This document shows positions 1 to 7,712 of a stretch of DNA of 44,367 nt, piece after piece. Under the pieces are notes generated by a model that had not been told where the DNA came from, did no database searches, and worked only from the letters and a program-made list of their open reading frames with translations. The stretch is from CALWOS01 sp963595735. Its GTDB lineage: Bacteria; Bacillota; Clostridia; Oscillospirales; Oscillospiraceae. The stretch's first letter is position 1; each line of letters begins with the position of its first letter. The stretch is taken from positions 1 to 44,367 of the forward strand of contig CAVBJJ010000013.1 in NCBI GenBank assembly GCA_963595735.1. Reading direction: 5' to 3'. A program made the translations under genes and the position numbers.

Positions 1-72
1 CGCGGCGGTTTATCTGATTGAGGCGGGTCTTGACCCCCTCAAACTCCCCCGCTGCCTGCTGTTTTTGCCATC

Positions 73-225
73 CTTGCCTCTCCCTGTGGGAGAGGTGGCT
101 GAGCGCAGCGAAGACGGAGAGGGGAAACGATGACCATACCATATGAATCCCCCGTGGGGCTTGATTATCTGCCGAGCCCTCTCAGTCGCCTGTGGCGACA
201 GCTCTCCCAAAGGGAGAGCCAAGGG
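73..225. repeat. Inverted pair of a ~50-bp palindromic intergenic repeat (MITE-like)
   Basis: Two imperfect copies of the same ~50-bp unit face each other, at about 73-124 and 176-225. Each contains a CTCTCCC..GGGAGAG core hairpin followed by a shorter pyrimidine/purine arm, and about 50 bp separates them. Read on the opposite strand, the right copy matches the left through CCTTG-CTCTCCCT-TGGGAGAG. From memory, this type of repeat is abundant between genes in Oscillospiraceae. The whole 153-bp block could be a small non-autonomous element or a structured 3' end of the neighbouring minus-strand gene. Nothing else gene-like is visible in 1-253. Confidence 0.6.
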
Positions 226-253
226 CAGGTAACCCCCTTATGGGGAAAGGGAA

Positions 254-2329
254 TCAGGCTTCTGCCAGCGCCTTGGCCTCGGCGATCACCTTTTGCTGCA
301 CATTGTTGGGCGCTTCCTCATAGCGGACGAACTTGCAGGTAAAGGAGCCGCGACCCTGGGTCATGGAACGCAGATCCACCGTGTAGCTGCCCATTTCCGC
401 CATGGGTACCTCCGCTTCCACGATCTGCATACCGTCCTCAGCGTTCATGCCCAGCACGGTGCCGCGGCGCTTGGAGGAGATATCGGACATGATATCGCCC
501 AGATTGCTGTCGGGAATGGTGACCCGCAGCAGGCCGATGGGCTCCATAATGGTGGGCTTGGCGTTGGGGATGCCCTCTTTATATGCCAGCTGCGCGGCGG
601 TCTTAAAGGCCATTTCGTTGGAGTCCACCGGGTGATAGGAGCCGTCGTACAGCGTGGCTTTCAGGCCGACCAGCGGATATCCGGCCAGCACACCCCGGGA
701 AACGGCCTCCCGCAGTCCCTTTTCCACAGCGGGGAAGAAGTTTTTGGGCACGCTGCCGCCGAAGACCTCCTCGGCAAAGAGAAGATCGTCCTGCTCGTCC
801 TGCGGCTCAAAGCGGATCCACACATCGCCGAACTGGCCGCTGCCGCCGGTCTGCTTTTTGTGGCGGCCGTGGGCTTCCACCTTGGCCTTGATCTTTTCCC
901 GATAGGGCACCCGGGCAGGGTACAGCTCGCACTCCACGCCGAAGCGGGATTTGAGTTTGGAACGCAGCACCTCCAGCTGCATATCGCCCAGGCCGGAAAG
1001 CACCATCTGCTTGGTCTCACTGTTGTTGACAATGGTAAAGGAGGGGTCTTCCTCGTTCAGGCGCAGCAGACCGGCCGCGACCTTGTCATCCTGCCCTTTG
1101 GTCTTGGGGCGGACGGCCATGGAGTAGCAGGGCTCCGGATAGGGGATGCCCTTGAGCTGCACCACCTTACGGGGATCGCAGAGGGTATCGCCGGTTTTGA
1201 CCTTTTCCAGCTTGCCGATGGCGCCGATATCGCCGCAGAACAATTCTTTGACTTCCGTGGCCTTTTTGCCGCAGAAGGTGTACAGGCGGCCAAGCTTTTC
1301 ACTGTCACCGGTGCGGGCGTTGACCAGAACCGTGTCCGGCGTCAGCTCCCCGGAGAGCACCTTTACATAGGAGTACTTTCCGTACTGGTCGGAAACGGTT
1401 TTGAACACAAAGGCAGAGGGGACGCCGCCGGGGGAGACGACAAATTCCTCCGTCTCGCCATCGGCGCGGGTGGCCTTGTGGTAGTTGCCCTCGGTGGGGT
1501 CGGGGAACAGATCCACGATCTGATCCATCAGCATCAGAGAGCCGAGGCAGGTGACGGCGGAGCCGCACAGCACCGGGAACAGGCTCAGCTCCCGCACGCC
1601 CTGGCGCAGTCCCTTGATCATCTCCGCATAGGTGAAGTCCTCACCGTTGAAGAAGCGATCCATGAACTCCTCGCTGGTCTCGGCAACGGATTCCTTCAGC
1701 GCATCGTTAAAGGAGGAGACGACCTCTTCCTTGCCCTCGGGGATGTCGATCTCTACGCGCTTAAGGTTCTGCATTTCATAAGCACGCTTGTTGAGCACAT
1801 CGATCAGGCCGGTGACCTTTTTGTTTTCATCCCAGATGGGAACCACCAGCGGGGCGATGCGGTTGCCGAACTTTTCGCGCAGGGCGTTAAAGGTGGCATT
1901 GTAGTCGCTGTTTTCCTCGTCTACCTTGGAGATGTAAAGAAAGCGGGGCATATCGCGCTCCTCGCAGTACTTCCAGGCGCGTTCCAGCCCGGCGGTGATG
2001 CCGTCCTTGGCGGACAGGACGATCACGGCGGCGTCGGCCGCGCGGAGCGCTTCCATCACGGAGCCGGAAAAATCCACGCTGCCCGGGGTGTCCAGGAGGT
2101 TGATTTTATCGTTTTTATATTCCAACGGGGCGAGAGCGGTGGAAAGGGAGATTTGACGGCGGATCTCCTCCGGATCATAGTCACAAACGGTGTTGCCGTC
2201 CGTCGTCTTGCCGATGCGGTCGATGGCGCCGGTCATGTAGAGCAGGCTTTCGGCCAGGCTGGTCTTACCGCTGCCGCCGTGACCCAGCAGGCAGACATTA
2301 CGAATATCCCTTGTTGAATAACTCCTCAT
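254..2329 (-). CDS. Elongation factor G-like translational GTPase (EF-G paralogue)
   Basis: This 691-residue protein has the full EF-G domain series. The N-terminal G domain carries the P-loop GHGGSGKT (about residues 17-24), DTPG at about 80 and SKVDEEN in the NKxD position. It is followed by the beta-barrel domain II, domains III and IV, and a C-terminal EF-G-type domain. The length fits the EF-G-like family that many Firmicutes carry beside the true fusA. Two G-domain motifs deviate: the catalytic His of DTPGH is Ser (DTPGS), and the NKxD Asn is Ser. It is therefore probably the auxiliary paralogue rather than the essential translocase; its cellular role is not known from sequence. The gene stands alone, with its own promoter and an ATG start about 12 bases after GGAG. 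Confidence 0.88.
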   Translation of the reverse strand: MRSYSTRDIRNVCLLGHGGSGKTSLAESLLYMTGAIDRIGKTTDGNTVCDYDPEEIRRQISLSTALAPLEYKNDKINLLDTPGSVDFSGSVMEALRAADAAVIVLSAKDGITAGLERAWKYCEERDMPRFLYISKVDEENSDYNATFNALREKFGNRIAPLVVPIWDENKKVTGLIDVLNKRAYEMQNLKRVEIDIPEGKEEVVSSFNDALKESVAETSEEFMDRFFNGEDFTYAEMIKGLRQGVRELSLFPVLCGSAVTCLGSLMLMDQIVDLFPDPTEGNYHKATRADGETEEFVVSPGGVPSAFVFKTVSDQYGKYSYVKVLSGELTPDTVLVNARTGDSEKLGRLYTFCGKKATEVKELFCGDIGAIGKLEKVKTGDTLCDPRKVVQLKGIPYPEPCYSMAVRPKTKGQDDKVAAGLLRLNEEDPSFTIVNNSETKQMVLSGLGDMQLEVLRSKLKSRFGVECELYPARVPYREKIKAKVEAHGRHKKQTGGSGQFGDVWIRFEPQDEQDDLLFAEEVFGGSVPKNFFPAVEKGLREAVSRGVLAGYPLVGLKATLYDGSYHPVDSNEMAFKTAAQLAYKEGIPNAKPTIMEPIGLLRVTIPDSNLGDIMSDISSKRRGTVLGMNAEDGMQIVEAEVPMAEMGSYTVDLRSMTQGRGSFTCKFVRYEEAPNNVQQKVIAEAKALAEA

Positions 2330-2406
2330 AGTGCTTCTTCGCTCCTATCAATTTCAAAATCGGGCAGGGAACCGAAAAAACGGAAATAAAAGGCCCTGCG
2401 ATGTTC

Positions 2407-2435
2407 ATTATAACCGAAATAATTCCAAGATGCAA
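2407..2435 (-). promoter_or_regulatory. Sigma-A promoter for the EF-G-like gene
   Basis: On the minus strand TTGCAT (2430-2435) and TATAAT (2407-2412) are separated by 17 bp. The -10 lies about 75 bp upstream of the EF-G-like start codon. Confidence 0.6.
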
Positions 2436-2662
2436 GCGCGATTTTGGGCAAAATGCGAAGAAATCCTTTGTGCATTCTCGACATTTTTGGCGGGAAAAAC
2501 ATACAGAATCCACAAAAACGCAAGATTGCCGCGAACCGGTGTAGAAGTTTGGGGCGGAGATTCGGGAAAAATCACAAGAGAAAGAAAACGCGCCACGGTG
2601 CGAAAATTTGCCGATGAAAAAAGCTTCGTCGCTTTGGGTGGAAAAATTTCAAGCTTCTGCCC

Positions 2663-2691
2663 TTGTATTCTTTTTGGGAATCCTGTAAAAT
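2663..2691 (+). promoter_or_regulatory. Sigma-A promoter for the SLH-deacetylase gene
   Basis: TTGTAT (2663-2668) and TAAAAT (2686-2691) are 17 bp apart, about 90 bp upstream of the GTG start at 2782. Confidence 0.5.
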
Positions 2692-2781
2692 ATAACATTC
2701 AGAGGTAAAATTATAACGAATTCTGGCGAAAAACCGCTGTTTCCTTTTGAAAAAGCGGAAAGCCAACAGGAGGAGATCCCC

Positions 2782-4374
2782 GTGAATCACAAGCTTACGC
2801 CTCGGCTGCTGAGCCTGGTGCTGTGTCTGGCGCTGACTCTGGTCATGCTGCCGACAGCGCTGGCGGCAGCAGCCTTTTCGGATATGGAGGGGCACTGGGC
2901 AGCGGAAGCCGTTACCTGGTGCGCTGAACAAAGCCTTGTCAACGGCATGGACGAGACACACTTTGCCCCGGAGGCGGGCATGACCCGCGCCATGCTGGTA
3001 ACAGTGCTGTATCGGCTTTCCGGCAGCGGCGACGGCGATGCGGAGGCGCAGGAGCCGGAAGCGCAGTTTGCCGATGTGCCGGAAAACAGCTGGTTTGCCC
3101 CGGCGGTCGGCTGGGCGGCGCGCAATGCCATTGTAAAAGGCTATAGCGACACGGAATTTGCTCCGGATGTGCCGGTCAGCCGCCAGCAGATCGCGGTGAT
3201 CCTGTACCGCTATGCCGCTTTTGCCGGGCGGGATGTGAGCCATACGGCCAAGCCGGAATTCGCCGATGTTGGGCAGATCGCGGACTGGGCGGAGAACGCC
3301 GTTGGCTGGGCGGCGGCAGAACGGATCATCGGCGGCCGGGACGACGGCTGCTTTGCCCCGGAGGACGCCGCCACCCGGGCGGAGGTGACCACGATTTTGT
3401 ATCGCTACGCCACCGGAAAGGGGCTGGTGCCGGATCCTGATTCCACCCCGACCCCCACGCCGGAGCCGACTCCCAGTCCGGAACCCACACCCACCCCCAC
3501 ACAGGAACCCAGCCCGGAGCCGACCCCGACACCCAGTCCGGATCCGGAACCGACGCCTGACCCGGACCCCGTGCCGGTTCCCGACCCGGAGCCGGAGACA
3601 GCCAGCGTTCCCATTTTGCTGTATCACCACATCGCCGACAGTGGGGATCCATCCACGACCACCTCGGCGGCGCTGCTGGAGGAGCATTTTCAGGCAATTT
3701 TGCAGGCGGGCTACACGCCGGTCAGCCTGTCCCAGCTGGAGGAATTTGTCACCAGCGGTACGCCCTTGCCGGAAAAGCCGGTGTGCATCACCTTTGACGA
3801 CGGATACACCAGCAACTACACGCTGGCCTATCCGCTGCTGAAAAAGTACAATATTCCCACAACGATCTTTGTGGTCGGCATTCATGTGGGAAAAAGCACA
3901 TATAGAAATACGGATATCCCCATCACGCCCCACTTCGGCTATCTGGAGGCGCGGGAGATGATCGCCTCCGGACTGGTGGATATCCAGAGCCATACCTATG
4001 ACCTGCACCGCTGGGCAGAGCACGAGACGGAGACCCCCGTCCGGGTCAATATCCTCCGCCTGCCGGGGGAGAGTCTGGACGATTACCGCAAAATGCTGAG
4101 CCTGGACATCCACAGGAGCTTTGCCACGCTGGAGGACGGCACCGGAAAAGCGGCGAAGTACTTTGCCTATCCCGGCGGGCGCTGGAGTACGGAAAGCGAG
4201 GAGATCATACGCGCCTGCGGTGCGGTCATGACCTTTACCACCCAGACCGGCGCGGCGCAGCTGACGGTGGGGGACAAAAACAGCCTGTATACCGTGCCCC
4301 GGAACACCGTGCGGGGCGATATGAGCGCAGGCGATATTTTGACCATGCTGGAAAAGATGCAAGACGAAACCTGA
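2782..4374 (+). CDS. SLH-domain polysaccharide deacetylase, cell-wall attached
   Basis: This is a secreted 530-residue protein with a signal peptide ending near ALAAAA (about residue 29). Three S-layer homology repeats follow (about 30-215), each with a F-D-x3-W.. start and a TRAxxxxxLYRxxG end. Next comes a Thr/Pro/Glu linker (about 216-275) of TPEPTP-type repeats, then a NodB-type carbohydrate esterase domain (about 278-530). The catalytic motifs are visible: TFDDGY (metal/base Asp), the His-containing SHTYDLH metal site, and YPGG. By family it should deacetylate a cell-wall or surface polysaccharide while the SLH repeats hold it on secondary wall polymers. The start is GTG, chosen because AGGAGGAG precedes it by about 6 bases. 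The substrate cannot be told from sequence. Confidence 0.9.
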   Translation: MNHKLTPRLLSLVLCLALTLVMLPTALAAAAFSDMEGHWAAEAVTWCAEQSLVNGMDETHFAPEAGMTRAMLVTVLYRLSGSGDGDAEAQEPEAQFADVPENSWFAPAVGWAARNAIVKGYSDTEFAPDVPVSRQQIAVILYRYAAFAGRDVSHTAKPEFADVGQIADWAENAVGWAAAERIIGGRDDGCFAPEDAATRAEVTTILYRYATGKGLVPDPDSTPTPTPEPTPSPEPTPTPTQEPSPEPTPTPSPDPEPTPDPDPVPVPDPEPETASVPILLYHHIADSGDPSTTTSAALLEEHFQAILQAGYTPVSLSQLEEFVTSGTPLPEKPVCITFDDGYTSNYTLAYPLLKKYNIPTTIFVVGIHVGKSTYRNTDIPITPHFGYLEAREMIASGLVDIQSHTYDLHRWAEHETETPVRVNILRLPGESLDDYRKMLSLDIHRSFATLEDGTGKAAKYFAYPGGRWSTESEEIIRACGAVMTFTTQTGAAQLTVGDKNSLYTVPRNTVRGDMSAGDILTMLEKMQDET

Positions 4375-4393
4375 TGATGAAAGACGGAGCGCT

Positions 4394-5617
4394 ATGAAAC
4401 GAGAAGAACTTTTGGAGCTGGCCATGGAGCTGGGCTACCGCCTGGAGACCTGCGGCGCGGAGATCTTCCGGGTGGAGGACTCCATCTCCCGCCTGTTTCG
4501 CGCCTACCGTGTGCGCGGGGATGTGTATGCCGTGAACAGCTGCATCGTGGTCAGCCTGGTGGGGGAGGACGGCATTCCCATGACCCGAATGCGCCGCATC
4601 CCCGGACAGAGCATCAATCTGGGACTGCTGGAGGCCTATAACGATGTCTCCCGGCGGCTGTGTACCCAAACGCCGGATTATATCGAAGCGCGGGATATGC
4701 TGCGTCAGGCGCGGTGGAGCATCCGGCGCTATCCCGCCGCGGTGATCGTGGCCGGCGCGGGCATCAGTGCGGCGGCGTATTGCCTCTGCCGGCAGGCGGT
4801 TCCCCAGGATGTGCTCTGGGCGGGCATTTGCGGCGTGACGGCATCCCTTGTCAGCACCTTTTTGCGCCGGCGGGGCGCAACGGCCTTTTTCCAGACGCTG
4901 GTGTGCAGCTTTCTGGTAACGCTGCTGGCCTGTGTGCTGCGGGGACTGGATCTGGTGGAGAATCTGGAGCCGGTGCTGGTGGGCGGCCTGCTGCTGCTGT
5001 TTCCCGGGCTGTTGTTTACCAACTTTATCCGGGACATGATCAGCGGGGACACCACCGCGGGCATCGGCAAGCTGGCGGAGGCGATGGTGGCGGCGGTTGC
5101 CATTGCCGGCGGCGCAGCTTTAGCCATGGGCGTGGCGGTGCAGCTTTTCGGCGATGTGGCCGATGTGACGGATACCGTGGCGGGGCTGCCCTTTGCGGCG
5201 CGCTGCCTGCTCACCGGGCTGATCGGCGTGGGCGTTTGTCTGCTGCTGAATGTACATGGCTCCGGGATCGTCATCGCCTGTCTGGCAACAACGCTGGGCA
5301 GCAGCGTGAACCTGATTTTGGAGCGCCTGGGTCTGGACAGCTGGGCCTGCCGTCTGGCGGCGGGTGCGGCCATTGCGATCTTTGCCGAGTGCATGGCGCG
5401 GGCGCGGCACTGCCCGGCCTCCGCCTATCTGGTGGTGGCGCTGTATCCGCTGGTGCCCGGCTCCGTGCTGTACAGCGCCCTGCGCTGTGCGATCGTGGGA
5501 AATGTTCAGGGGTTTTTGACGCTTGGCTCCCAGGCGCTGGCGATCGCCGGCTGCTTGGCAACGGGTGCCAGCTTTGTCTCCGCCGTGGTGCGGATGAGCA
5601 AGCGATACACAAGGTAA
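4394..5617 (+). CDS. Threonine/serine exporter family protein (ThrE-like, fused form)
   Basis: This is a 407-residue integral membrane protein that joins both halves of the ThrE family in one chain. The N-terminal ThrE domain (DUF1212 type, about 1-255) begins with the soluble MELGYRLETCGAEIFRVE-like segment and continues into several TM helices. The C-terminal ThrE_2 (DUF3815-like) membrane domain occupies about 265-400. Many Firmicutes split these into two genes (YjjP/YjjB type). The family exports threonine and serine or related small metabolites using the proton gradient; the substrate here is inferred from family only. It starts 19 bp after the deacetylase stop and is probably co-transcribed with it and with the HAD phosphatase that follows. 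Confidence 0.85.
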   Translation: MKREELLELAMELGYRLETCGAEIFRVEDSISRLFRAYRVRGDVYAVNSCIVVSLVGEDGIPMTRMRRIPGQSINLGLLEAYNDVSRRLCTQTPDYIEARDMLRQARWSIRRYPAAVIVAGAGISAAAYCLCRQAVPQDVLWAGICGVTASLVSTFLRRRGATAFFQTLVCSFLVTLLACVLRGLDLVENLEPVLVGGLLLLFPGLLFTNFIRDMISGDTTAGIGKLAEAMVAAVAIAGGAALAMGVAVQLFGDVADVTDTVAGLPFAARCLLTGLIGVGVCLLLNVHGSGIVIACLATTLGSSVNLILERLGLDSWACRLAAGAAIAIFAECMARARHCPASAYLVVALYPLVPGSVLYSALRCAIVGNVQGFLTLGSQALAIAGCLATGASFVSAVVRMSKRYTR

Positions 5618-5649
5618 GTGGAAAAAGAAAGAACGGTAAGGAGGGCGCT

Positions 5650-6372
5650 ATGGCCTACGACATTGTTTTGCTGGATGCGGATATGACTCTGTTTGATTTT
5701 GACGCTGCGGAGCGGGTCTCTCTGCAAAAGGTGCTGACAGACCGCGGCCTGCCCTTTGACCAGCCGGTCCTGGAGGCCTATATGCGCATCAACTGGGAAC
5801 TGTGGGCGGCCTACAGCCGGGGAGAGCTGGACATGGAACAGCTCAACAGTGCCCGTTTCGGGCGGCTGTTTGCCCAGTTGGGCAGCACGGCGGATCCGGC
5901 CCAGTGTGGGCGGGACTATACCGCCGCGCTGGCGGAGGCCTCCCAGCTGCTGCCCGGCGCGGAGGATTTCTGCCGCCGCCTGAAGCAGGCGGGCAAGACC
6001 CTGGCCATCGTGACAAACGGTCTTGCCGGGACCCAGCGCCGCCGGGTGCAGCGATCCGGTCTGGCGCAGTACATGGACGGGCTGTTCATCTCGGAGGAGA
6101 TGGGTACGCAAAAGCCCATGCGGGAGTATTTTTCCCATGTGTTCGCCGCGCTGCCGGTGCCGGACCCGGGACACTGCGTGATCATGGGGGACAACCTGCG
6201 CTCGGATATCCTGGGTGGAATACAGGCCGGGATCGACAGCATCTGGTACAACCCCAACGGCTGGCCGGGTGACCCGGAGATCTGCCCCACCTGGGAGGCG
6301 CGGGATTACGAAAGCGCCCTGCATTTCATCCTGCACGGAGAAAATGCGCAGAAAAAGCCAAAATCGACTTGA
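5650..6372 (+). CDS. yjjG: YjjG family noncanonical pyrimidine nucleotidase (HAD superfamily)
   Basis: This 240-residue HAD hydrolase has all four motifs: I LDADMTLFDFD near the N terminus (nucleophile and acid/base Asp), II TNG, III a Lys in QKPMREYF, and IV MGDNLRSDI. An alpha-helical cap lies between motifs I and II, giving HAD subclass I. By similarity to YjjG it would dephosphorylate (d)UMP, dTMP and modified pyrimidine monophosphates to keep them out of nucleic acids. The ATG at 5650 has AAGGAGGG just upstream; the same reading frame is open far to the left, but only because it shadows the exporter gene. Its stop codon lies inside the -35 box of the aromatic operon promoter. Confidence 0.82.
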   Translation: MAYDIVLLDADMTLFDFDAAERVSLQKVLTDRGLPFDQPVLEAYMRINWELWAAYSRGELDMEQLNSARFGRLFAQLGSTADPAQCGRDYTAALAEASQLLPGAEDFCRRLKQAGKTLAIVTNGLAGTQRRRVQRSGLAQYMDGLFISEEMGTQKPMREYFSHVFAALPVPDPGHCVIMGDNLRSDILGGIQAGIDSIWYNPNGWPGDPEICPTWEARDYESALHFILHGENAQKKPKST

Positions 6373-6397
6373 CAGCTTGGTTTGATAGTGCTATCTT
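6369..6397 (+). promoter_or_regulatory. Promoter of the aromatic amino acid operon
   Basis: A consensus TTGACA (6369-6374) and TATCTT (6392-6397) are spaced by exactly 17 bp. The -35 overlaps the stop codon of the preceding yjjG gene. Transcription would begin near 6404, giving a leader of about 290 nt before aroF. Confidence 0.7.
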
Positions 6398-6438
6398 ATA
6401 TTCAATCACATATATCAGTGAGGAGTCAGTATATTTCC

Positions 6439-6504
6439 ATGAAGACTGTAATGTTCGCCAACTTTTATTACGGCTTTTACTTTTATTACGGCAAGCGTGA
6501 TTAA
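6439..6504 (+). CDS. Phe/Tyr-rich attenuator leader peptide
   Basis: This is a 21-codon ORF (ATG 6439, TAA 6502-6504) that annotation by length alone would miss. It holds 4 Phe and 5 Tyr, with eight of them inside the ten-residue run FYYGFYFYYG. A GAGGAG lies about 13 bases before the ATG. It sits about 35 nt after the predicted transcription start and 80 nt before a strong terminator, upstream of DAHP synthase. That is the geometry of pheL-like leader peptides, in which ribosome stalling at Phe/Tyr codons under low charged tRNA decides between antitermination and termination. The peptide itself is unlikely to have another function. Confidence 0.8.
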   Translation: MKTVMFANFYYGFYFYYGKRD

Positions 6505-6521
6505 GGTAAGAGTGTTTTTTG

Positions 6522-6597
6522 CTGCGAACAAACGGTCGGTTACCCAAGAATAAAAACAGGGAAACCAAAATTCAGCCAGACCACCGGGGTTCCACAG
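6522..6597 (+). promoter_or_regulatory. Candidate antiterminator pairing of the aro attenuator
   Basis: Paired by eye, RNA bases 6522-6541 can bind 6579-6597 through 15 pairs in four short blocks: CUG:CAG, GAAC:GUUC, CGGU:ACCG and GGUU:GACC (last pair G.U). Small internal loops and bulges separate the blocks. This pairing consumes the whole 5' arm of the terminator (6584-6597), so the two structures exclude each other. Two weaker pairings could compete for the antiterminator 5' strand: 6489-6495 with 6518-6524 (inside and just after the leader coding region), and 6452-6458 with 6524-6530. No folding energy was computed. Confidence 0.5.
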
Positions 6598-6623
6598 AAA
6601 CACTGTGGAACCCCGGTTTTTTT
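6584..6623 (+). terminator. Intrinsic terminator of the aro attenuator
   Basis: A perfect 14-bp stem (6584-6597 with 6603-6616, CCGGGGTTCCACAG and its complement) has a 5-nt loop and runs straight into seven T. It lies 72 bp upstream of aroF and downstream of the promoter and leader peptide, so it must act conditionally. Confidence 0.88.
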
Positions 6624-6695
6624 ATTTTTCTGCTTTGCAAAAAGCAAAACGGTGTGTTATAAAAAATCTGTGATATACAAAAGGAGAATGTTGTC

Positions 6696-7697
6696 ATGAT
6701 CGCAATTCTGAAACCCAATGCCTCCCAGTCCCAGCTGGAAAACCTGAAGAACTGGCTGGAAAGTCAGGGCCTGCAGGTCCATGTTTCCGTGGGTGAGTTC
6801 CAGACCATCGTGGGTCTGGTGGGCGACACCAAAAAGCTGGATATCGACCTGATCGCCAGCCTGGACATCGTGGACAGTGTAACGCGGATCTCGGATCCCT
6901 TCAAAAACGCCAACCGGAAGTTCCACCCGGATGACAGCGTCATTGACTGCGGCGGCGTCAAGCTGGGCGGCGGACATTTCTCCATCATCGCCGGCCCCTG
7001 CTCCGTGGAAAGCGAGGCGCAGATCCTGGAGGTGGCCAAGGCGGTCAAGGCCTCCGGCGCGACCATGCTGCGCGGCGGCGCGTTCAAGCCCCGCACCTCG
7101 CCCTATGCCTTCCAGGGACTGAAGGCCACCGGCATCGAGCTGCTGCTGCTGGCCAAAAAGGAAACGGGTCTGCCCATTGTGACCGAGCTGATGAACATCG
7201 ACCATCTGGATTTGTTCAACGATGTGGATGTGATCCAGGTCGGCGCAAGAAATATGCAGAACTTTGAAATGCTCCGGGAGCTGGGCACCCAGACCAAAAA
7301 GCCCATCCTGCTCAAGCGTGGTCTGGCAAATACCTTTAAGGAAATGCTCATGTCCGCCGAGTACCTGATGGCTGGCGGCAACGAGAACATCATCCTCTGC
7401 GAGCGGGGTATCCGCACCTTTGAGACCTTCACCCGGAACACGCTGGATCTGAGCGCGGTGCCGGTGCTGCACGAGCTGAGCCATCTGCCCGTTGTGGTGG
7501 ATCCCAGCCACGCCACCGGTCTGGCGCGGATGGTCAAGCCCATGTCCATGGCGGCGGTGGCTGCCGGAACGGACGGCCTGATGATCGAGGTGCACAACGA
7601 CCCGGCAAAGGCGCTGTGCGACGGTCCCCAGTCTCTGACCCCCGCCCAGTTCGACGATGTGGCAAAGGCGGTGCAGAAGCTGCGCGCGGCGCTGTAA
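6696..7697 (+). CDS. aroF: 3-deoxy-7-phosphoheptulonate (DAHP) synthase, type I-beta
   Basis: This cytoplasmic enzyme condenses phosphoenolpyruvate with erythrose 4-phosphate, the entry step of the shikimate pathway. The 333 residues start with a ferredoxin-like regulatory domain (about 1-70, MIAILKPNAS..). A TIM-barrel follows, with the metal Cys in IAGPCSVES, the substrate loop GGAFKPRTSPYAFQG, and the metal His in VVDPSHATG. The N-terminal domain is the one that gives feedback inhibition by aromatic amino acids in Thermotoga-type enzymes, so allosteric control on top of attenuation is likely. It is the first gene of the operon, with AAAGGAG 9 bases before the ATG. Confidence 0.95.
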   Translation: MIAILKPNASQSQLENLKNWLESQGLQVHVSVGEFQTIVGLVGDTKKLDIDLIASLDIVDSVTRISDPFKNANRKFHPDDSVIDCGGVKLGGGHFSIIAGPCSVESEAQILEVAKAVKASGATMLRGGAFKPRTSPYAFQGLKATGIELLLLAKKETGLPIVTELMNIDHLDLFNDVDVIQVGARNMQNFEMLRELGTQTKKPILLKRGLANTFKEMLMSAEYLMAGGNENIILCERGIRTFETFTRNTLDLSAVPVLHELSHLPVVVDPSHATGLARMVKPMSMAAVAAGTDGLMIEVHNDPAKALCDGPQSLTPAQFDDVAKAVQKLRAAL

Positions 7698-7712
7698 GGG
7701 AGGCGACGGACA

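Larger units (their letters stand above)
2330..2781. other. Divergent intergenic region, 452 bp
   Basis: This interval separates the divergent EF-G-like and SLH-deacetylase genes and holds one promoter for each. The stretch between them (about 2440-2660) is A-rich on the plus strand. I see no conserved ORF, RNA gene or strong hairpin in it. Confidence 0.5.

Noticed and set aside
10..222. Small ORFs on both strands over the left inverted repeat
   Set aside because: They translate the palindromic repeat itself; such ORFs recur wherever the repeat occurs.
293..2317. A 674-codon open frame opposite the EF-G-like gene
   Set aside because: It is complementary to a clear EF-G family gene; no domain is recognisable.
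6398..6695. T-box riboswitch upstream of aroF
   Set aside because: No T-box consensus, specifier stem or long leader is visible; the Phe/Tyr leader peptide and terminator explain the region better.
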